Source: Stramenopiles sp. TOSAG23-2 (taxonomy: Eukaryota; Sar). Taken from it: 13,759 nucleotides of DNA. Each line of letters starts with the position of its first letter. Position 1 is the first letter of the stretch. The notes below the pieces were generated by a model. The model searched no databases, was not told where the DNA came from, and was given only the letters and a program-made list of their open reading frames with translations. This document shows, piece by piece, positions 6,953 to 13,759 of the stretch. A program made the translations under genes and the position numbers. The stretch covers positions 1 to 13,759 of the forward strand of contig LT649788.1 in NCBI GenBank assembly GCA_900128395.1, given 5' to 3'.

Positions 6953-9895
6953 ATGGCTTCATTGGTACAACAATCAGGTACTACCATTTTCGACCTACCG
7001 TCTGTTATATATACCACAAAAATTTTAACATGTTTACCACCATCTGATATTTTCAATATGTTCCTAATTAGCAAACAAATCAATAATGAGCTATTTGATG
7101 ATAATTTATTAAAAATGGAATATCAAATACAATTTCAAACCTTTTTTGAAGCTTTAAATATAACTTTCAATGAGGAAACATTGCCACTGTTTTTGAGAAA
7201 AATTAATTTTCTTCAAAAAATATATGAAAATTTAATCAATTATCGCAAAACTATATTTAAACGTAAGGCAGAAGTATTTTTAGTTGATAATTGTTCTACA
7301 ATATTTCAAGCTAAAAATATAAATGATTATATGGGTATACAAAAAGTTAACCAATCATCATGGTCTTTTGGGGGGAAAAAAATATTTCATGTCGCTGGAC
7401 ATCAATTCAATCCATTAAATTGCATTGTATTAAACGATGGATCTCTTTTTATCAGAGAACCAAAGCGCATAGTTCACCCAATGCCAAAGTTTTTTTATGG
7501 TATAACACTGAAATCTTCAGTCTCTAAAATTAGTGTTGGCTGTAAGCATACTGTTTGTAACACTTTAAATGGCATGGGATTTGTTTGGGGTGAAAATACG
7601 GAAGGGAAATTAGGTTTAGGTGAAAGTGCTACGGGTTATGTATCAAAACCTACTCTATTGAATATTAAAGAATTTCAATTTGAATCTACGTTCTTTGTAA
7701 CTTGTTCAGCTGGGGAATCGCACACATGCCTTGTTGATACAAATGGTATTGTATATGCAAGTGGATATGGTGAAGGAGGTAGACTGGGCAATAATACATG
7801 TCGTAATCAGAATATGTTTCAGAAAATGTCTTTTCGAACTAGAAATTGTTTTTCATTATCACATGATGAGACAAAACTATTTTCTACACGTACTACTCCA
7901 AAAATAATTACAGTTGAATGTGGAAGAAGTTGGACATTACTCATTGCTTCTGATGGTATACCATATGGAACTGGACAAAATCGTAATTTACAAATGGGCT
8001 ATTCATTTGGGAAAGAAAAAGAATTATTATCTGGACAACGAATTAATTGGGTAAGTAAATTTTATCCCCCTAAATATGATAAAAAGGACACCTTCTCTAA
8101 CACTTCATCACTCATTTATACGCTATGCTACACAGTCATCTCCAAAAGCTATTTTATTTACTAATGAACATAATAAAGAATTCACAAATGGTATGAAAAA
8201 TATTTTTATAAAATGTAAATTCGTGAGAGCAGGCTATCTTCAAAATGCGTCTTACTTCATAGACTATGATAATGTATTATACGCAACGCCACATTATAAA
8301 ACCACATTATACAAAAAAGGTATCAATGAAACATTATGGAATAAGTTAAATATAAGAACAAAATATGATGAAATATTAGATGCAGATGTTGATTCATGTG
8401 TTTTAAAGTTTCTGGTAAATAATAAAAACGGCCCAAGTAGCTATTACTATTATGACTTATGGAAAAACAAACGTGTTACGACAGAGAAAATTTTGGAAGA
8501 TAGAAAGGTAGATTTTAAAAAACATTTATATATTGATCCCACAAGAACAAAAAAAACATTATCAGCTAGTAAATCAGTAAATGTACACAATAAGAACAAA
8601 AATATCGTAACTTTAAAGATGATGAATATCATATCAAATGAAAATATTACATTTGATAATATAAATCCAAACACTGTGCTAAAAACGATAGATACAATGA
8701 AAGATTCCAAAAAAATAATGGCACTTCCTGAAAGTAAATCATATCATCCAAATTTAACTGCATATGTATTAGACAATGTTTTTTGTGAAGAGACATGCAA
8801 GAAAATTGACCAATTACGAAATAAAATTGAATTAGATTTAAAAAGGCCAACATGCGCACGCAGATTTTTTAAAGAATGGATTGGCACACAAACGCAACAA
8901 ACACGACACTCTGAAAATGGATGTAAGTAAATTTTATTCCCATAAACCTGATAAAAAGGACACCCTCTCTAACGCATCATTCATTTATATGCTACGCTCC
9001 ACAGGGGTTGGTCAAGCGTTGATTGGCACACAAACGCAACAAACACGACACTCTGAAAATGGATGTAAGTAAATTTTATTCCCATAAACCTGATAAAAAG
9101 GACACCCTCTCTAACGCATCATTCATTTATATGCTACGCTCCACAGGGGTTGGTCAAGCGTTTGAGGCAATGTTTAAATCATTAAAGTTACCGTTTCATA
9201 CCATGCCATGGTTTCGATACTTAGAATATGCAGAAGGGGGATGCATGGCAAAACATAGTGACGGAAGCAATACACACATTGTGAATAATACTTTAATTCG
9301 ATCAACACATACGCTTTTATATTATTTGAATGATTGTGAAGATGGTGGTGAGACAACATTATTCAAAAAAAAAATATCAAAGAAGAAAGGGGGATGCATG
9401 GCAAAACATAGTGACGGAAGCAATACACACATTGTGAATAATACTTTAATTCGATCAACACATACGCTCTTATATTATTTGAATGATTGTGAAGATGGTG
9501 GTGAGACAACATTATTCAAAAAAAAAATATCAAAGAAGAATAAGAAGAAAAAGAAGAAGAAAAAAAAGACAAAACATGTGGATGATAATCTGAGTAATGC
9601 TTTTATTAATAAAATGAATATTCAAGATAATAATAAAGATGAAGAGGATGAAGATGATTATGAAAAAAGCATATTAGATGTGGTAAAGGCAAAACGAAAT
9701 AGATTGCTAATCTTTCCCCATAGTTGTGAACATGAAGGAAATCTAGTTGGGAATGATGCTAAAATTGCTCTTCGGGCAGAAATCTATATGTATGGAGAGC
9801 AATATGGTTGCAAGAACGCGAATAATATTTCATGGTATGAAACAACAGATTATGTTGAATATAAGAACATGATGCAACAAGGATTGAAAAAATGA
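6953..9895 (+). CDS. F-box / RCC1-repeat / prolyl-4-hydroxylase-type 2OG-Fe(II) oxygenase fusion (4 exons)
   Basis: Proposed exons are 6953-8050, 8136-8922, 9005-9064 and 9147-9895. They join to 2694 bases (897 residues plus TGA), and every junction is GT-AG and in frame. The ATG has A at -3 and G at +4. Residues about 12-55 look like an F-box (FDLP...LPPSDIFNM). Residues about 140-480 hold RCC1-like blades (GCKHTV...VWGENTEGKLGLG; SAGESHTCL...GYGEGGRLG; ECGRSWTLL). From about 572 comes a P4H-type fold (AYVLDNVFCEETCKKI) with the iron HxD motif at H685/D687, the distal His at H844 (CEHEG) and the 2OG-binding Lys at about K854. The HxD segment is duplicated (H736/D738) and followed by a poly-Lys and acidic insert, so the oxygenase domain is well above the usual 200 or so residues. 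No signal peptide is visible, which suggests a cytosolic or nuclear protein. F-box proteins bind Skp1 in SCF ubiquitin ligases; hydroxylase activity and its target are inferred. Confidence 0.8.
8051..8135 (+). other. Intron 1 of the F-box/RCC1/P4H gene, introner-like (85 bases)
   Basis: It runs from GTAAGT to CACAG, with branch-site candidate TCTCTAAC at 8094-8101 and the branch A about 35 bases before the AG. It lies in phase 0, after a Trp codon (AATTGG). Without splicing the frame stops at 8162-8164; with splicing the RCC1 region continues in the frame from 8136. By eye about 72 of 82 aligned positions match introns 2 and 3, with one 3-base gap, although the flanking exons are unrelated. 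Confidence 0.85.
8923..9004 (+). other. Intron 2 of the F-box/RCC1/P4H gene, introner-like (82 bases)
   Basis: It runs from GTAAGT to CCACAG with TCTCTAAC at 8966-8973. It lies in phase 1, splitting a Trp codon (T|GG). Reading through it hits TAA at 8928-8930. It lies inside a 142-base tandem duplication and is identical to intron 3. It resembles intron 1 along its whole length, most clearly in the GATAAAAAGGACACC core. Confidence 0.85.
9065..9146 (+). other. Intron 3 of the F-box/RCC1/P4H gene, exact copy of intron 2
   Basis: Base-for-base copy of 8923-9004, produced by the 142-base tandem duplication. It has the same GTAAGT donor, TCTCTAAC branch site, CCACAG acceptor and phase 1. Joining the donor at 8922 directly to the acceptor at 9147 would skip the 60-base exon and still keep the frame, so both isoforms are possible. 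Confidence 0.82.
9236..9541 (+). repeat. 153-base in-frame tandem duplication of the oxygenase HxD segment
   Basis: Copies lie at 9236-9388 and 9389-9541. Apart from the final base they differ at one site, 9316 T against 9469 C, a synonymous change in a Leu codon (CTT/CTC). The unit is 51 codons and includes MAKHSDG, the HxD iron motif, plus the two following strands. The frame is kept through both copies. Confidence 0.93.
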
Positions 9896-10016
9896 AACAC
9901 AGGTACAGAACAAATCACCAGAGAAGAAAAGATGAGATTTTTATCGCAACAAGGATTGAAAAAATGAAACACAGGTACAGAACAAATCACCAGAGAAGAA
10001 AGATGAGATTTTTATC
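9874..10016 (+). repeat. 72/71-base tandem duplication spanning the stop codon
   Basis: Copies lie at 9874-9945 and 9946-10016 and differ by one A in an A run (GAAGAAAAG against GAAGAAAG). Copy 1 holds the last codons and TGA of the F-box/RCC1/P4H gene plus the start of its 3' UTR. Copy 2 is entirely 3' UTR. The protein is not affected. Confidence 0.92.
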
Positions 10017-10245
10017 ATGTTTTAATATTTTTATAAAAATACGCTTCGTATCATACACGTCTCAGTAGTAAATAAAATTCTTTTTTATTAAAATGAAAAA
10101 TATATAAGAGTATCATATTACATTACTGTATCATATTATGATATACTAAAAGCAACGCACATCTATCAAATAACTATGGTACATACACGTTTATCATTTG
10201 GATTAACCACCAAAAAATCTATGATATGCGCATAAAACACAAAAA
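9896..10245. other. Convergent 3' region between two genes
   Basis: No gene is visible. The stretch holds copy 2 of the 72-base duplication, then AT-rich sequence shared by the 3' ends of the plus-strand oxygenase fusion and the minus-strand kinase. A direct repeat TATCATATTA occurs at 10111-10120 and 10129-10138, and the second copy can form a short hairpin with ATGATA. Confidence 0.6.
10071..10076 (+). terminator. AATAAA polyadenylation signal candidate
   Basis: AATAAA lies about 176 bases after the TGA at 9893-9895 and is followed by a T-rich run (TTCTTTTTTATT), as expected for a cleavage and polyadenylation site of the F-box/RCC1/P4H gene. The match is a common hexamer in AT-rich DNA, so it is only suggestive. 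Confidence 0.4.
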
Positions 10246-12852
10246 TCAATAATATCCTTGGAAAAAATGAAATGGATAATAATAACCATGATACATGACA
10301 TTGACGCTACCATATTTAATTATTTTGCGTTTCAATGATGTTGGCTTTCGGTCCTCGGATTGCGTTGCGTAGTAAATACGTTCTGCTAAATTGACAAATG
10401 TGGCAGCATGGTTTGGGCCCGTCAAAAATGAAGTAATAAGTGCCATCCGTAAAAGTTGTACTGGGAAACAAAGCTCCATCTTCCAAAGAAACTCATCAAT
10501 TTCTTTTTCAGAAATATCAGAAATGCTAGATTGAGAAGCATCTATTTTTGATAAATATCCTCTTGCATATGCTTTGCGAGCATTATATAAAGATTTGTCA
10601 TTTGGTACTATATTAAAAAAATCTAATAGAATATGTTCATAATATGTGGTGAAAGAAAAAATATAATGTTAGATTCAAATTTAGATGGTAAACAGATCTT
10701 TTTTTAAAACCATACATATCATATATATATCATCATGTTTGTATAATATCAAATGAAAGAAATTCGTACTTACACATCATCATAAGACAATAGCTTAAAT
10801 CGCCACCCCTGTGACCCAATCCCCAACTATCCCAATCTACAACTTTAAAAGATATACTTTGATCCTCGGGTTTAATAATATTTAAACCATGAAAATCCCT
10901 ATGCACCAATACTGGTTTACCCCACATGCCATCCATTGGAAGTGTTTTATGCATCCTTATTGCTAATTTTATGATTTTTTTCGAAAGGTTTGCCATGACA
11001 TACAAACTATGCATCCATATAAATAATATAATGATGAACCAATTTGATTTTGTAAATATATCGCCTATCGTTCCATTAATACTATTTGTAATTATTGCAA
11101 TAATAATGAATATTGTGTAAAGAAAATTTACCTGGACGATTCCTGTTACACCACCTAAATAAATAGGTAAAAAACTATTTTTGAACATACTGTCCTTGAA
11201 CAATCCTAATTTTGTAATCCAAGGGAAAAGCCTTCACAAACGTATATAATTGATACATATGGTTAGAGATTGGATTTTTATTATATATTGATCAATATAT
11301 ATATATATAATTCATTTTCAAATATAATGATATGTACTTACTCATCTATACCATTGATAATACTGAAACCATCATCAAAATAAAGTCTACCGTTTTTGCC
11401 TATTCTAGCTTGACCTGGGCGCGTCAATTTTGTATATGTTTCCTCGTCATAGAAATCTTTATACACCGTGTGAATTGGCAATGAATGTACAAGACCAATC
11501 GTTTCCCCTAATGCTTTTAACGTTTCGGGACAAAGAACGCCATTTTCATCCTTGGTACTTAACTTACAACATGTGCTTCTAAAAAACAAATAGACATATT
11601 TTAAAAACCATATATGTACAAAGAAATATAGAAATAACGTCTTGAGAAGCCCGAGACCCTCAAGTTGAAAGGAGAAACGAAACGCCGATTTGCCTTTAAT
11701 AAATTCAACAATTCGATAGTGTTTGCCATGATAATATATTTTTGGATGGATACCATGGTCTTCTATCAGTTTCAAAACATGCTGTTCTAATTCATGTTGC
11801 TTATTCGGGCCACGTTTGTGGTTACTTTCTACTACTACAGATTTGAGGATGGGTCCATTTTTTTCATCGCTGCTACTATTATTGCCTGTTACGGCGGCAA
11901 TACATTCAACTCTTCGTAAATATTTACCACCGGAAGCTTGTTGCAATCCTTCTGAAAACTTATGGATTTTAAAGTCACCATTTTCCACTGAGTATTTTTC
12001 CCAACTTGGTACATTTTCTTGGCATAACTTCATTATTTCCTTATTTTGCTCGTCTTCTGATTTAAGTCCCTCTTTTATTTTATTTTCTATTACATCGAAA
12101 ATTTTCTTTGAATTCCATACCAAGTTGAGTTTCTCTTCTTTTAGATTTTCATCACTATCCCAAAAATCCACATCAATCATAAATCGCTTTACAACATGTT
12201 TCTTTTTCCAAGAATTCTTCAGCTTTTCCATATCTCGCCCATGTTTTATATATTCTTTACTTACGACTTTAGCATATCTTGGTGATTCAAATGCTATTTG
12301 TTCGCAATATAAATCAATTAATTCATCATTTGTCATAGTTTGTCTATCGGTAAATGTTGGGGAATACATATCATCAAATATCTTACTACTTTTATCATGG
12401 AGCTTTCTCGTCCCGTTGCCACAACTCCAGATATATTTATAATAATATCTCCATGATAAAATAAACAATACAATAATAACAATCAACAAGTAACTAAATG
12501 TTGCAATTGGTATTGGGGATGGAACGCTAATAAACGGAATACCATGAAATTCACAATCATCCTTAGGATCAATTTCTTCGTTGAAAAAATTGATAGCAAT
12601 AGTACTTTTCTCACATTCCATCATTTCTTTTAAAATGCTCATACCATAATTTACTAAAAATAAAATTCCATATATAATACCAAATGTAATACTAAACACT
12701 AGTAAAGTTTTTAATATTTTAATAGCAAAGCCGGTAGAAGATGATTTCCCCCCCCCCTCTACTACTTCTACTTGTTTCGCTTGTTCGTTATTTTTATTTT
12801 TTCCATTCATTGCTACAGCATCAGTAGTGTTATTTGAATCTTGAACTTCCAT
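10246..12852 (-). CDS. Membrane-anchored choline/ethanolamine kinase-like (APH-fold) protein (3 exons)
   Basis: Exons on the minus strand are 12852-11342, 11231-10774 and 10622-10246, giving 2346 bases (781 residues plus TGA). The open frame extends 18 codons further to a TTG at 12906, but the first ATG is at 12852 (A at -3, G at +4). Two membrane segments are likely at about 42-68 and 114-133. The kinase part begins near residue 300: an N-lobe ending in HELEQHVLKLIEDHGIHPK and YRIVEFIKG (choline-kinase-like), then a catalytic loop HRDFHGLN (D616, N621) and a metal-binding VVDWD (D636). Such enzymes phosphorylate choline or ethanolamine, the first step of the Kennedy pathway, but the substrate is not provable here. 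Hydrophobic stretches interrupt the kinase at about 399-424 and 538-584. The second of these coincides with a possible unspliced intron (11131-11007) that cannot be removed in frame. The gene is convergent with the oxygenase fusion. Confidence 0.72.
10623..10773 (-). other. Intron 2 of the kinase-like gene (151 bases)
   Basis: On the minus strand it runs from GTAAGT (from 10773) to CTATTAG (ending at 10623), with a CTAAC branch-site candidate about 50 bases upstream of the AG. It lies in phase 1 and joins LSYCLMM to YFFNIVPNDKSLYNARKAYA in frame to the TGA at 10246. Without splicing the frame stops soon after SFDIIQT. Confidence 0.75.
11007..11131 (-). other. Candidate retained or cryptic intron in the kinase-like gene
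   Basis: On the minus strand CAG|GTAAAT at 11132/11131 is a good donor and GCATAG ending at 11007 a possible acceptor (125 bases). Earlier AGs would give 50 or 67 bases. None of these is a multiple of 3, and each reaches a stop before the catalytic HRD, whereas reading through stays open and in frame. I therefore keep it as coding in the main model. If it is spliced in some transcripts, the kinase would be truncated. Confidence 0.3.
11232..11341 (-). other. Intron 1 of the kinase-like gene (110 bases)
   Basis: On the minus strand it runs from GTAAGT (from 11341) to GTGAAG (ending at 11232), with TCTCTAAC at 11269-11262 about 31 bases before the AG. It lies in phase 2, and joining gives ...NGIDE|LFPWITKLGLF in the frame that leads to the catalytic loop. 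It contains an (AT)-rich run and is not similar to the introner-like introns of the neighbouring gene apart from the donor and branch site. Confidence 0.78.
12748..12757 (-). repeat. G10 homopolymer in the kinase-like coding region
   Basis: Ten C on the plus strand, read as GAGGGGGGGGGG on the minus strand, encode part of VVEGGGK just before the first membrane segment. A slip of one base would shift the frame early in the protein, so this is both a mutation-prone site and a likely place for sequencing error. Confidence 0.85.
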
Positions 12853-13446
12853 CTTGTTTTTTTTCGTATTATAATTTCTCGTATTATGCTTTCTTGTATT
12901 ATACAATGAACGTAATTAATGTGTGTGTGTGTGTGTGTGTGTTGATGTTCCTGATACTCTTTTTTGTGATATAGATGTATCTATTTAAAATGTATTTTCA
13001 TTGTCCAACCTATAAACCGTCTGTATAGGCTAACATGATGTGTATATATGCACTGCGTGCAACTATATACCTGGTATAATAAAATTAAAATAATATAAGA
13101 ACGACAAGAAGAAATTATGCATACAATAATATCAAATATCCGATTTTATTTTTCATAATAACCAACTTACCTACAACATTCATTATATCATACATTGTAT
13201 ACATATTTTTTTATCCTTATTTATCCATTATTTTTCGTTTCTCACAAAACCCACACTAGAGCAGGATTTTATAAATTTCAAAAAAGTTCTTCCGATGCTT
13301 AGACTACAAAAGAGATAGGATTTGCAGCAATAAGGGTATTATAGGCATAGCACTATAATTGAAATAATATCTCACACCTTTACCTTTTTTTTTTTTATAT
13401 TTTTTATTACGTAGTTAGTTTGGCACTTTGATTGAAAATTATTTAT
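12853..13446. other. Noncoding region upstream of the kinase-like gene
   Basis: I see no gene here. Next to the kinase ATG there is a small three-fold repeat of ATAATACRAGAAA-like words (about 12864-12906), then the (GT)11 tract, then AT-rich sequence with long T runs (13387-13399). It should hold the kinase promoter and 5' UTR and the 3' UTR of the next minus-strand gene; AATAAA on the minus strand just after that gene's stop (about 13446-13441) may be its polyadenylation signal. Confidence 0.55.
12921..12942. repeat. (GT)11 dinucleotide microsatellite
   Basis: Eleven uninterrupted GT units lie about 70 bases upstream of the kinase-like ATG (read as CA on the transcribed strand). The tract may fall in the 5' UTR or core promoter. 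It is likely to be length-polymorphic. Confidence 0.93.
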
Positions 13447-13631
13447 TTAGCAATCTAAACAACATGCATATGTCTTAACAATGGCATCTTTCAAATATCT
13501 ACATTTAAATCCATATCTTCCATCTTCCATTGGTGATGGTTTCCACAGATATTTCAAGATATGTTTCCGTATATTTCTCTTTACGTTAGACTTTATTTGC
13601 TTCCACCAATTTAGCATGAAAAGTCTAGGAC
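13447..13631 (-). CDS. Terminal exon of an unidentified gene running off the right edge (partial)
   Basis: On the minus strand an open frame of about 61 codons ends with TAA at 13449-13447. It is rich in Trp, Lys, Arg and Cys (NWWKQIKSNVKRNIRK, KPSPMEDGRYGFKC), unlike the AT-rich sequence around it, so it looks like genuine coding sequence. A plausible acceptor is TACTAATCTAG ending at 13632, or the next AG (GTCCTAG) ending at 13625; CTAAT just upstream could serve as a branch site for the latter. Further upstream in frame there is a stop, so the rest of the gene must lie beyond an intron reaching past the window. The family is not recognised. Confidence 0.4.
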
Positions 13632-13759
13632 CTAGATTAGTATGTACCCAAACGTATTAAAAAAAATTTGTTTAAATATAAATTCGATATTTTCAAAATT
13701 AAATAATATATCTCAAATTATAAATCATTTCTCAGATGACAAATAATACAAATATATCA
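13632..13759 (-). other. Probable intron sequence at the right edge
   Basis: This is very AT-rich sequence with stops in all frames I checked on the minus strand and no coding signal. It is most simply the 3' part of an intron upstream of the terminal exon at 13447-13631. Its donor is outside the window. Confidence 0.35.

Larger units (their letters stand above)
8879..9162 (+). repeat. Perfect 142-base tandem duplication containing an intron
   Basis: 8879-9020 and 9021-9162 are identical in my reading. Each copy has 44 bases of exon, the 82-base intron and 16 bases of exon. At DNA level 142 is not a multiple of 3, but after splicing the duplication adds a 60-base exon (9005-9064), that is 20 residues in frame. 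The segment IGTQTQQTRHSENGW therefore appears twice in the predicted protein. Confidence 0.93.

Noticed and set aside
8881-9072. Separate small gene with MAHKRNKHDT-like ends, seen twice
   Set aside because: These frames read through intron 2/intron 3 and repeat because of the 142-base duplication. The GT-AG model gives one continuous oxygenase frame.
8879-9541. CRISPR-like or satellite repeat array
   Set aside because: There are only two copies of each unit, the units are adjacent without spacers, and they lie inside a eukaryotic coding gene.
259-9895. Giant-virus origin (AT-rich, Asn/Asp-rich proteins, F-box/RCC1 and P4H domains)
   Set aside because: Several well-formed spliceosomal introns with branch sites, short introns in both strands' genes and split-codon junctions point to a nuclear genome. 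No viral hallmark gene is present.
11816-12442. 208-codon plus-strand open frame
   Set aside because: It is antisense to exon 1 of the kinase-like gene, whose kinase N-lobe and membrane segments are clearly in the minus frame.
12853-12906. Start of the kinase-like protein at the upstream end of its open frame
   Set aside because: The first codon there is TTG. The first ATG is at 12852 with a good context, and the extra 18 codons are a small ATAATAC repeat.
1-13759. tRNA, rRNA or transposon genes
   Set aside because: No tRNA-like cloverleaf with a TTCGA-type arm, no rRNA-like block, and no transposase, reverse transcriptase or long terminal repeats were seen on either strand.

Overview
The window looks like nuclear DNA of an AT-rich, gene-dense microbial eukaryote. 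The genes carry spliceosomal introns (GTAAGT donors, a CTAAC branch site, a CAG/AAG/TAG acceptor). Intergenic gaps are short (116 bases between the first two genes), A is at -3 before each chosen ATG, and the standard stop codons are used. Long Asn, Asp/Glu, Thr and Ser tracts built from slipped trinucleotides, and the mix of PDZ-like, DEK-C-like, F-box/RCC1 and 2OG-oxygenase domains, would suit a microalga or other protist (perhaps a stramenopile). I cannot fix the lineage from the sequence. There is no sign of prokaryotic operons, tRNAs, rRNAs, CRISPR arrays or transposon genes.

Layout. (1) 259-6836 (+): a very large low-complexity protein of about 2,190 residues, probably nuclear and chromatin-associated, with DEK-C-like, PDZ-like and Tudor-like modules and four copies of an unrecognised domain of roughly 110 residues. 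It is split into two overlapping frames because the third copy has lost about 109 bases between two AATTGG words. (2) 6953-9895 (+): a four-exon gene for an 897-residue F-box / RCC1-repeat / prolyl-4-hydroxylase-type fusion. It contains three tandem duplications (142, 153 and 72 bases) and three introns that are near copies of one another. (3) 10246-12852 (-): a three-exon gene convergent with gene 2, encoding a membrane-anchored choline/ethanolamine-kinase-like (APH fold) protein of 781 residues with hydrophobic insertions in its kinase domain. (4) 13447-about 13631 (-): the last exon of a gene that continues off the right edge.

The genes show no common pathway. Gene 2 is the most unusual. 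Its first intron and its duplicated intron are about 88% identical although the flanking exons are unrelated, which is the signature of introner-like elements. It also joins an F-box to a prolyl-hydroxylase-type domain; in some protists the F-box partner Skp1 is itself a prolyl-hydroxylase substrate. The clustered duplications and the deletion in gene 1 suggest either a rapidly rearranging locus or assembly problems, and reads across the junctions would separate these.
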